A stretch of 64,000 nt of DNA from Sphingobacterium faecale (GTDB lineage: Bacteria; Bacteroidota; Bacteroidia; Sphingobacteriales; Sphingobacteriaceae): NCBI RefSeq assembly GCF_016746095.1, contig NZ_JAERTY010000001.1, positions 558,001-622,000 on the forward strand, given 5' to 3'. A program made the position numbers and the translations under genes. A model generated the notes under the pieces. It was given only the letters and a program-made list of their open reading frames with translations, made no database searches and had not been told where the DNA came from. Of the stretch, positions 25,401-31,287 are shown piece after piece (within the stretch, counting starts at the first letter, position 1; each line of letters opens with the position of its first letter).

Positions 25401-26729
25401 GGGGCTGAGGTACAGCGCCCATTAGCGACAGTAGTTATTGGAGGATTAATGGTGGCTACATTTTTAACCTTATATGTCCTTCCTATTTTATACATTTTGT
25501 TCGAACGGTTCGACTTTTCCAAAATAAAAGTGCGTTTTGGCAAGCGGACATTAGCTGTTTTCTTTTTTGTAGGGATGAATCTAAGTCTTTACAGTCAGGA
25601 TATCTTATTAGACAAAGCATTGGAAATAGCAGCAAGCAATAATCTGTCTACCAAAAGTCAGGTCTTGCTGGCAGAATATCATGCCAAACGAATTGCTACC
25701 GCGAATAGCCTTCCACAGGCGGCTCTACGTACGACATTTGGAAAAATCAATGGGACGGTTTTCGATAATAATATCGGTCTATCGCAATCCATCAGCTTTC
25801 CGACTGTATATACACATCAAAGAAGGGTCCTACGTGCAGAGTGGGATTCGGCTGTTATCGGTGTAGATCTTAGTATCCTTGAGGTCAAAAGAAATGTAAC
25901 GCTGTTATTTTACTACATCCTCGTGTTACGCGAAAAAGAGAACATGTTAAAAGAGCTGGATCACATATATGTTCGTTTTTTAGAAAATGCTGATTTACAG
26001 TTGGAAAAAGGATTGAGCAACCAGTTGGAGCGAACTACAGCTGTGATACAACGCGAAAATATTCTTGTCCAGTGCAAGATGTTATCTGCAACAATTGAGA
26101 CAGCCAAAATTCAATTACAGTTACTATTAAATAGTGATACCTGTTATGAACCGTCAGCTTCTGATATAACCTATAAGGCAGCGATAGGTGGCTCCGATTC
26201 AGTTTTGGCCCGGCATCCTCAGTTATTGCTGCAAGTTCAAGAGATTGAAAAATCAAAAGCAAATGTAAGATTAGAGAAATCAAGGCTTTTGCCGGAGTTG
26301 TCTGTGGGTTATTTTAACCAAAGCTTCAAGGAACTAAATCGGTCACGATTTAGTTCGGTAGAGGTAGGGATCGGTATTCCTCTATTTTACGGAGGACAGA
26401 AAGCGCAGATTAGAGCCGAGGAGCAAAGAGTAAGATATGCGGAAAACGAGCTTTATACAAAAAAAATGCAGTTGGAGAGTGAGTATGCTGTACTGTTGCA
26501 ACAATTTAAGACTCAACTCGCTGTAGTGACCGTATTTGAGCATACTCAATTGCCTGCAGCAAGACAAATAACTGCTCTTTCTCAGGAACAATTTAAAAAT
26601 GGGGAGATCAATTATCTAGAATGGGTAATGCTCAATAATCAGTCTGTCCAGATACAGAACGATTACTACAATGCTGTCCTGCAGTTCAACGAAACTGCGA
26701 TTCAGATTCAATATATCATTTCAAAATAA
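22401..26729 (+). CDS. Second CzcA-type RND efflux pump fused to a TolC-like outer-membrane factor
   Basis: This 1442-residue fusion is collinear with the first locus and similar across its length (for example DFGLIVDGAVIIVEAAL with Asp401, Asp407, Glu414). The pump part ends near residue 1036. A basic-hydrophobic segment with signal-peptide character (FGKRTLAVFFFVGMNLSLYS) follows, then an outer-membrane-factor domain to the end. An in-frame GTG at 25530 lies just before that segment. The relay motif is of the divalent-metal class. The two copies differ most in the outer-membrane part. The adaptor gene follows after 7 bp. No P-type ATPase accompanies this copy, so the metal range may differ from the first system. 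Confidence 0.94.
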   Translation: MLHQIIEFSIRNKLIIGLLTLALVAIGLYEATKLPIDAQPDITDNQVQIITVAPSLGATDIERLVTFPIEQSNSNISGIKEIRSFSRFGLSLVTIVFDDNTDVYWARQQVSERLQAVRSEIPEEIGVPELGPISTGLGEIYQYVIRAKEGYEDRYDVTELRSIQDWIVRRQLLGVKGVAEVSSFGGKLKQYEVAVNSNQLQAHGLTISDIFTALENNNQNTGGAYIEKGPTVLYIRSEGLIGNKEDLADIAITSLSDGTPILLKDVAEVKIGYATRYGAMTYNDKGEVSGAVVMMLKGANSSEVIKDVKERIENIKKTLPEGVVLEPFLDRTKMVNNAIGTIETNLAEGALIVVFVLVLFLGNFRAGLLVASVIPLSMLFAIIMMNLFGVSGNLMSLGALDFGLIVDGAVIIVEAALHQLHYDKKFVGTRAISQSEMNKEVGTSATKMISSAVFGQVIILIVYLPLFTLDGIEGKMFKPMAQTIAFALMGAFILSLTYVPMMTSLILSKKIKGEPTWSDRVMRRIEAGHQYLLDKVLHFPKLIISVVLLLFTGAVIVLSNLGGEFIPALEEGDFAVDTRVLTGSNLQTTIAYTQKAAHLLKEQYPEVEKVVTKIGSGEVPTDPMPMEASDMMVILKDKKEWTSAKSFPELADKMSKSLEAIPGISTGFQYPVQMRFNELMTGARQDVVCKIFGEDLDSLSHYASRFGELIKTVEGAQDLYIEPITGMPQVIIRYDRARIAQYNLDIATVNRVVNTAFAGQRAGMIYEGEKRFDLTVRLGENQRENLEDIRNLLIPLNSGMQVPLYQLADVSIENGPAQIQREDAKRRIVVGFNVRGRDVQGIVHELQAKVDRQMKFSPGYYVTYGGAFENLNKAKDRLMVAVPISLILIFVLLYFAFHSVKYSVLIYSAIPLSAIGGIYFLALRGMPFSISAGVGFIALFGVAVLNGIVLVTEFNRLKENGETDLSHIVIRGTCIRLRPVLMTAFVASFGFLPMAISNGAGAEVQRPLATVVIGGLMVATFLTLYVLPILYILFERFDFSKIKVRFGKRTLAVFFFVGMNLSLYSQDILLDKALEIAASNNLSTKSQVLLAEYHAKRIATANSLPQAALRTTFGKINGTVFDNNIGLSQSISFPTVYTHQRRVLRAEWDSAVIGVDLSILEVKRNVTLLFYYILVLREKENMLKELDHIYVRFLENADLQLEKGLSNQLERTTAVIQRENILVQCKMLSATIETAKIQLQLLLNSDTCYEPSASDITYKAAIGGSDSVLARHPQLLLQVQEIEKSKANVRLEKSRLLPELSVGYFNQSFKELNRSRFSSVEVGIGIPLFYGGQKAQIRAEEQRVRYAENELYTKKMQLESEYAVLLQQFKTQLAVVTVFEHTQLPAARQITALSQEQFKNGEINYLEWVMLNNQSVQIQNDYYNAVLQFNETAIQIQYIISK

Positions 26730-26736
26730 ACAAACG

Positions 26737-27864
26737 ATGAAATATTTAGCACGTATTTTAATAATTGTACTGTTCTACAGTTGCAATGGGAAACAGGTTA
26801 CTGATGAATCAGCTGAAATGACCGAAGCCGAAAATATCCTTGAGCTTTCGGATACACAGTTGGCATCTTTTACCTTGTCATCAACCATGATACAGGAGAA
26901 GAAAATTACACAGACACTTAAACTAAATGGTAAAATAGAGGTTCCTCCTCAAAATTTAGTTTCTGTAAGCAGCGCATTGGGCGGCTATGTCAAATCGACC
27001 AAGTTATTACCAGGGATGTTCTTCAAGAAGGGTGAAAGAATTGCCGAATTAGAGGATAATCAGTTTATTCAACTTCAGCAGGATTATCTCATTGTGAAAA
27101 ATCAAATGGAAAATGCTGAATCAGAATACCTCCGTCAGCGCGATTTAAATCAGAGTAAAGCCAGTAGTGATAAAGTATATCTACAGGCTAAAGCCGACTA
27201 TCATACACTATTGATCAACCGACAGGCATTAGCTCAAAAGCTAAACCTCATTCATATCAATCCGGATCAGTTGACGGTTCATAATATTAAGCAGACAATA
27301 TCAATCTATGCACCATTTGATGGATTCGTGTCGCAAGTATTCGTCAATACGGGCAAATATGTGTCACCATCAGAGGTTCTGTTTGAATTAGTAAACCCAT
27401 CTGATTTGCACCTCAATCTAAAAGTCTTCGAAAAAGATTGGGACAAAATGAAAATCGGGCAACAATTGACAGCATATACCAACAGTGATCCGACTAAGAC
27501 GTACGCAGGGCAGGTTATGCTGATCGGAAAAAACATCTCAACAGATAGAGCCGTAGATGTCCGCATTCGTCTTAATGGAGGGGGCACAGCCCTTATTCCA
27601 GGGATGTATATGAATGCTGATGTCGTGATTCCAGAAAGCACAGCTCATGCGCTTCCAGAAGAAAGCGTAGTCGATTTTGAAGGAGGCAAGTATGTTTTTG
27701 AGATAATAGATAATCACAAGTTCAAAATGAGAGCTGTACAATGTGGAGAGCAAGGTGATGGTTGGATCTCGATCACTAATAGCGAGCAGTTGGACAAAAA
27801 GAAAATTGCAGAGCAGGGAGCATACACCCTACTAATGGCACTAAAAAACAAAGGCGAAGAGTAG
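26737..27864 (+). CDS. RND periplasmic adaptor (CzcB/CusB-like) of the second system
   Basis: Starting at ATG 26737 gives 375 residues with a lipoprotein-type signal ending FYSC (Cys16). Longer frames extend into the pump gene and are unlikely. The adaptor architecture is clear: a lipoyl half (GGYVKSTKLLPGMFFKKGE), a coiled-coil hairpin (about residues 110-175), the second lipoyl half (ISIYAPFDGFVSQVFVNTGK) and beta-barrel domains. It lacks the His-rich loop of the first locus adaptor, which again suggests a different metal preference or regulation. It connects the inner-membrane pump with the outer-membrane duct encoded in the preceding fusion gene. Confidence 0.93.
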   Translation: MKYLARILIIVLFYSCNGKQVTDESAEMTEAENILELSDTQLASFTLSSTMIQEKKITQTLKLNGKIEVPPQNLVSVSSALGGYVKSTKLLPGMFFKKGERIAELEDNQFIQLQQDYLIVKNQMENAESEYLRQRDLNQSKASSDKVYLQAKADYHTLLINRQALAQKLNLIHINPDQLTVHNIKQTISIYAPFDGFVSQVFVNTGKYVSPSEVLFELVNPSDLHLNLKVFEKDWDKMKIGQQLTAYTNSDPTKTYAGQVMLIGKNISTDRAVDVRIRLNGGGTALIPGMYMNADVVIPESTAHALPEESVVDFEGGKYVFEIIDNHKFKMRAVQCGEQGDGWISITNSEQLDKKKIAEQGAYTLLMALKNKGEE

Positions 27865-28035
27865 TATGAAAATAGGAATGATTTTTATTGCTTTGATCGA
27901 CATAGGGTTGGTGATATCTCTTTAAAGCCACTTGGTCGTCGCAACTAAGAGGAAAGGGTCGTAGAGAAGCATCAGATGAGGAAGATTTATCGGTAAAGGG
28001 GGCATTGCTGCTGAACAATAATTGTAAAGATATCA

Positions 28036-28064
28036 AGGGAGGTTATATCATCTATAACCTCCCT
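28036..28064. terminator. Hairpin between convergent adaptor and beta-barrel genes
   Basis: A perfect 12-bp stem (AGGGAGGTTATA / TATAACCTCCCT) with a 5-nt loop lies 7 bp past the stop of the minus-strand beta-barrel gene and 171 bp past the adaptor gene. The U-run is weak on both strands, so termination is likely but not certain. Confidence 0.65.
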
Positions 28065-28071
28065 CGTGTAT

Positions 28072-28635
28072 TTAGAATCGGTAGCCTACAGATAGTCCAA
28101 TGACTCTATTTTTGGCATCGAGCTCTTTGCTGAGTTTGTTGATACCGTGGTTGTATTTTAGATCGATGGAGAATTGCTTGATATCGGTGCCGATATTGAT
28201 CAGACCATCGTACGTTATATTATTGAAATTATCGGTATATGCCTTGTTTTTCTTTAACTGATAGTTTAGCTGTGCTCCGATAGCTGTTCTCAAGGTAATA
28301 TTGTCTGTTTCTATAACGCGATACCCCAGTTGGATAGGTAGGTTCAGTTGATAGAATTTAGGAGCGTATTCCGTATTGTCGATCTTGTAGGCGTATTTGT
28401 ATAGGGATATTCCAAGATCTACCTGCCCGTAAAGACGTTCTTTGGTACGTACGAATGCGCCTGCCTGAACACCGAACTTCGAATCAGAGCTCTTTACTAT
28501 ACCCGAGCCAAAAGATGGCATATGGTACTGACCACCGATTTTAACACCAAAATCCACTTGTTGTGCTTTTGTTTCCTGATTAAGACCGAATCCCATTGCT
28601 GCCAGAAGCAGGCCATACGTTAATTGTTTTTTCAT
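28072..28635 (-). CDS. Outer-membrane beta-barrel (porin-family) protein
   Basis: From ATG 28633-28635 the product has 187 residues: a signal peptide (MKKQLTYGLLLAAMGFGLNQ, then ETKAQ) and then alternating strands typical of a small eight-stranded OmpX/PorT-like barrel (VDFGVKIGGQYHMPS, FGVQAGAFVRTKERLYGQVD, FYQLNLPIQLGYRV, LRTAIGAQLNYQLKK). It ends with the barrel signature GLSVGYRF, whose final Phe is recognised by the outer-membrane assembly machinery. A longer upstream frame overlaps the acyltransferase gene and is not supported. A motif shared with the nearby ECF sigma promoter lies 43-67 bp upstream. The function is unknown; a structural or porin role is inference. Confidence 0.85.
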   Translation of the reverse strand: MKKQLTYGLLLAAMGFGLNQETKAQQVDFGVKIGGQYHMPSFGSGIVKSSDSKFGVQAGAFVRTKERLYGQVDLGISLYKYAYKIDNTEYAPKFYQLNLPIQLGYRVIETDNITLRTAIGAQLNYQLKKNKAYTDNFNNITYDGLINIGTDIKQFSIDLKYNHGINKLSKELDAKNRVIGLSVGYRF

Positions 28636-28677
28636 TGTTATTGATTTAATATATTTTTCTAATCTGTTTATATATAT

Positions 28678-28702
28678 GATGCTCGAACTAAAGTATACCC
28701 TT
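28678..28702 (-). promoter_or_regulatory. ECF-type promoter-like motif upstream of the beta-barrel gene
   Basis: On the minus strand AAGGG-N2-TA is followed, with the same spacing as at the two sites near 29.6-29.7 kb, by CATC. It matches the shared pattern AAGGGKRTA-N12-YRTC and lies 43 bp upstream of the ATG. This would be a target promoter of the ECF sigma factor at 29782-30315. Confidence 0.45.
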
Positions 28703-28717
28703 AGCTTTTTTTTATTT

Positions 28718-29512
28718 TTATTTCCATCGCTTGTGTGACCATAGCCACCAGCTGGGATCCTGCTGTATGCTCTTTTCCAGTTTTCGGGTATAGGAGGTGG
28801 TGATATGCCCGTCGGGACTATCTGTTGCACGCAGGCAGATGGGCTGTAGGTTGGCTTTCCATTTGTGGTTGCCTATGGCCTGTAGCTCGATGTAGGCCAC
28901 GTATGCATCAAGGCGCTTGGCAATACGCTCGGGACCCATAAACATATAGGAAGGCTGCTGTAAAAAATCAATGGCCAGCCCATTGGCTTGCCCCGGAAAC
29001 TGATCCGCTATAAATAGTGTAATAGAAGGGTGGCCCGTTTGGTCTAGGAGGATTTTGGCAGCCTGCTGGGAGGGAAGTAAGCGTAATCCGTATTGGCCCC
29101 GTCTTCTTTGTAGGAAGCGGTCTACCCAGCGGTTTTTTTGAGGTTTGTACAGCGACTGTATGGGGAGTCCTAGCTGTAGTGGCAGTTTGCCCAGTATCTC
29201 CCAATTGCCATAATGGCCAAGCAGTAGAATGATCTGGCGATCCGCACGGTATTGCTGGTGCAGTGTACGGTACAGATCGGCCGAAAGGATGAGTTCTGGA
29301 CGGCTAGGGAGTAATAGCTCTACGATCAGACGGCACATATTGCGGTAGAACCGCTGATGTTGCAGCGATAGCTCCTTGTAATCCGACAGTGGAAAGGAGC
29401 GGGCGAGATTCTGGGTGACGACTGCGCTACGGTAGCGTAGTATCTTACCAATCAGAAATCCTCCAAAATTATATATCCTGTTCATAAGTGCCTTAGTTTT
29501 CGCTAAACTCAT
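28718..29512 (-). CDS. Lipid A-type lysophospholipid acyltransferase (LpxL/HtrB family), short N-terminus
   Basis: This 264-residue protein has the acyltransferase motif H-x4-E in GHYGNWE, IADQFPGQANG, a YMFMGPERIAKRLDA stretch and the family's terminal WWLWSHKRWK. It should add a secondary acyl chain to lipid A or a related lipid at the inner membrane. The normal N-terminal membrane helix (about 25 residues) seems to be missing: the reading frame begins MSLAKTKALMNRIYNFGGFL close to the RxxVVxxNL motif. A 34-codon frame with a strong membrane helix overlaps its start by 20 bp, so a frameshift or a coupled small gene is possible. An ECF-like promoter lies just upstream of that frame. Confidence 0.88.
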   Translation of the reverse strand: MSLAKTKALMNRIYNFGGFLIGKILRYRSAVVTQNLARSFPLSDYKELSLQHQRFYRNMCRLIVELLLPSRPELILSADLYRTLHQQYRADRQIILLLGHYGNWEILGKLPLQLGLPIQSLYKPQKNRWVDRFLQRRRGQYGLRLLPSQQAAKILLDQTGHPSITLFIADQFPGQANGLAIDFLQQPSYMFMGPERIAKRLDAYVAYIELQAIGNHKWKANLQPICLRATDSPDGHITTSYTRKLEKSIQQDPSWWLWSHKRWK

Positions 29513-29597
29513 GTACCATACGGATCAATAGGGCCAGAAGGTAGGTCACCATACCGAAGAGGAGTACAAGGATCGTGATAAAGAAGAGTAGTAGCAT
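29493..29597 (-). CDS. Possible 34-aa membrane peptide overlapping the acyltransferase start
   Basis: From ATG 29595-29597 a frame of 34 codons reads MLLLFFITILVLLFGMVTYL then LALLIRMVHEFSEN, a single membrane helix with a short charged tail. It overlaps the acyltransferase start by 20 bp in another frame. It begins 21 bp downstream of the end of an ECF-type promoter motif, so it would be the first gene on that transcript. It could supply the membrane helix the acyltransferase lacks, or the two may be one gene split by a frameshift. Confidence 0.5.
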   Translation of the reverse strand: MLLLFFITILVLLFGMVTYLLALLIRMVHEFSEN

Positions 29598-29618
29598 AAG
29601 ATTACTTTTTATAGTTTT

Positions 29619-29643
29619 GACAATTAATAGCAGCTATACCCTT
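29619..29643 (-). promoter_or_regulatory. ECF-type promoter-like motif upstream of the acyltransferase operon
   Basis: On the minus strand AAGGGTATA and, 12 bp further, TGTC. The pattern aligns base for base with the motif upstream of the divergent ECF sigma gene, including a shared GCTAT in the spacer. It ends 21 bp upstream of the small membrane peptide start. Confidence 0.55.
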
Positions 29644-29713
29644 ACTTTTATTTTGAAAAAGTGCGGAAAGATGATGGAAATGGAAGAACAGATAAAAAAA
29701 AGTAAAAAATAAT

Positions 29714-29738
29714 AAGGGGGTAAGCGCTATAGACTGTC
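29714..29738 (+). promoter_or_regulatory. ECF-type promoter-like motif upstream of the ECF sigma gene
   Basis: AAGGGGGTA and, 12 bp further, TGTC lie 43 bp upstream of the sigma gene ATG. Together with the matching sites at 29619-29643 and 28678-28702 it suggests that the sigma factor controls its own gene and its divergent neighbours. Confidence 0.55.
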
Positions 29739-29781
29739 TTAGCTATGTAAGTTGTAGTAAATGACTAATTAAATTGAATGT

Positions 29782-30315
29782 ATGTCTTTGCAGAAAGAAA
29801 CAAAGTTTGAGCAGGTATTCCGGGAGCATTTTAAGGCTTTGCATGGCTATGCCTACAAAATTCTAGAAGACTCGGATGCTGCGGAAGAAGCTGTGCAGCA
29901 GGTTTTTTTACGGTTTTGGGAAAGGGACTGGGAAAATACCATCCATACTTCCGTCAAATCGTATCTCTATAAATCGGTTTATTACGAATGTCTGAATGTC
30001 TTGAAAAGGGGTCAGTTGAAGCAGCGCTACGAGGCTTATCAACAGCGGAGCGGAGGGTTGGATACGCATATCGACGGTACAGATACCGAGCTGAAGAAGC
30101 AATTGCATGTCGCACTGGAAAAATTGCCGGAAAAAAGCAGAGCGGTGTTCGAGATGAGCCGCTTTCAGGAGCTGAAATACCATGAGATAGCCAAAGTGCT
30201 CGAGTTATCGCTGAAGACTGTCGAAGGACATATGACGAAAGCGCTGCGGCACTTGAGGGTTCATCTGGCGGATTATTTAAATGTTGTTGTCTTTTTGTTA
30301 ATCAATGGATTATGA
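29782..30315 (+). CDS. ECF-type RNA polymerase sigma factor (177 aa)
   Basis: The protein has region 2 (about residues 10-75: AYKILEDSDAAEEAVQQVFL, SYLYKSVYYECLN) and region 4 (about 115-165: LPEKSRAVFEMSRFQELKYH, HTH LSLKTVEGHMTKALRHL). This is the form found with FecR partners in Bacteroidota. Its stop overlaps the FecR start by 4 bp (ATGA), so the two are translationally coupled. An ECF-like motif 43 bp upstream suggests autoregulation. It probably responds to a signal relayed from the STN-containing surface-repeat protein encoded third in the operon. Confidence 0.94.
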   Translation: MSLQKETKFEQVFREHFKALHGYAYKILEDSDAAEEAVQQVFLRFWERDWENTIHTSVKSYLYKSVYYECLNVLKRGQLKQRYEAYQQRSGGLDTHIDGTDTELKKQLHVALEKLPEKSRAVFEMSRFQELKYHEIAKVLELSLKTVEGHMTKALRHLRVHLADYLNVVVFLLINGL

Positions 30316-31280
30316 ATAAGGAAGAATTGATAAAATATATAAGTGGTGATTTGAATGCGGAGCAGCAGGTTGTGGTAGAAGCGTGGATCAGGGAGAGTGC
30401 CGAAAACGAAAAGGAATATACGGATATGAAAAAGATATGGGAGTGGAGCGGTGCTTCGGATCAAAGTCCGGAGGTGGACGTGGATCGCGCCTGGGCCGAT
30501 TTTGTAAAGCTCCGGGACGAACAGCCCACTAAGGTGCTGGTATTAACGGAGGAGAAGCGCTCCAGAGGCTGGAGGCCATGGATGGTGGCGGCAGCGATAG
30601 TGATGCTATTGATGTCTTCGGTAGCTGTTCTGAAATGGACATTGTCTACTGATCTATCCCTGGATTCGAACGATAGGTTGCAACAGGCAGGACTGCCGGA
30701 CGGTAGTACGGTGTACCTTAATAAGAAGACGGTATTGGATTATAAAAAAGGCTGGCTGGCCAAAGAGCGTACCGTGGTGCTTAGCAAAGGTGAGGCTTTT
30801 TTTGATGTGAAACGGGATACGACACAGCCTTTTGTTATCCAGAGTGGGAATAGCAGGATTACGGTGCTGGGTACAAGTTTTCATGTGCGCAGAGCGGATG
30901 GCGAGACGGAGGTCATTGTCTCTTCGGGATCGGTACGGGTGGATCATGCCGGCAATAGCGTACGCCTGAAGCCTAATGATAGGGTGCTGATCCAAGATAC
31001 GGCACGTACGAAAGTGAAGGTGGATACAGTGGAGGATCAGCTCTACAAGTATTACATCCATCAGCAGTTTATTTTTGAGAATACACCACTGAGCCGCGTG
31101 TTTGAGGTGCTGGGTAAGGCGTTCGACCAAAAGTTTGTTGTGGTGGATGATAAGACCAAAATGCTGCGCTATACAGCATCATTCGAACGGCAGACATTGA
31201 ACGAGATGCTGGACGTGATATTGAAAACTTTTGAATTGAAAATTGAGAAAAAAGGTAATGTATATTATATTAAAGGATAA
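30312..31280 (+). CDS. FecR-family anti-sigma factor with DUF4974 tail
   Basis: This 322-residue protein has a cytoplasmic N-terminal part (about 1-85) that would hold the sigma factor, one membrane helix (about 90-108) and a periplasmic FecR domain (QQAGLPDGSTVYLNKKTVLD, VLSKGEAFFDV, VLGTSFHVRR). The C-terminal 75 residues (IFENTPLSRVFEVLGKAF to NVYYIKG) match DUF4974, the part expected to meet the signalling domain of the outer-membrane partner. It overlaps the sigma gene by 4 bp. The next gene begins 7 bp after its stop, so sigma, FecR and STN-repeat protein form one operon. Confidence 0.94.
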   Translation: MNKEELIKYISGDLNAEQQVVVEAWIRESAENEKEYTDMKKIWEWSGASDQSPEVDVDRAWADFVKLRDEQPTKVLVLTEEKRSRGWRPWMVAAAIVMLLMSSVAVLKWTLSTDLSLDSNDRLQQAGLPDGSTVYLNKKTVLDYKKGWLAKERTVVLSKGEAFFDVKRDTTQPFVIQSGNSRITVLGTSFHVRRADGETEVIVSSGSVRVDHAGNSVRLKPNDRVLIQDTARTKVKVDTVEDQLYKYYIHQQFIFENTPLSRVFEVLGKAFDQKFVVVDDKTKMLRYTASFERQTLNEMLDVILKTFELKIEKKGNVYYIKG

Positions 31281-31287
31281 CCCGGTT

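Noticed and set aside
27868..27927. 19-codon hydrophobic frame after the second adaptor gene
   Set aside because: Too short, stops before any second helix and without similarity; possibly the degraded start of another transport gene.
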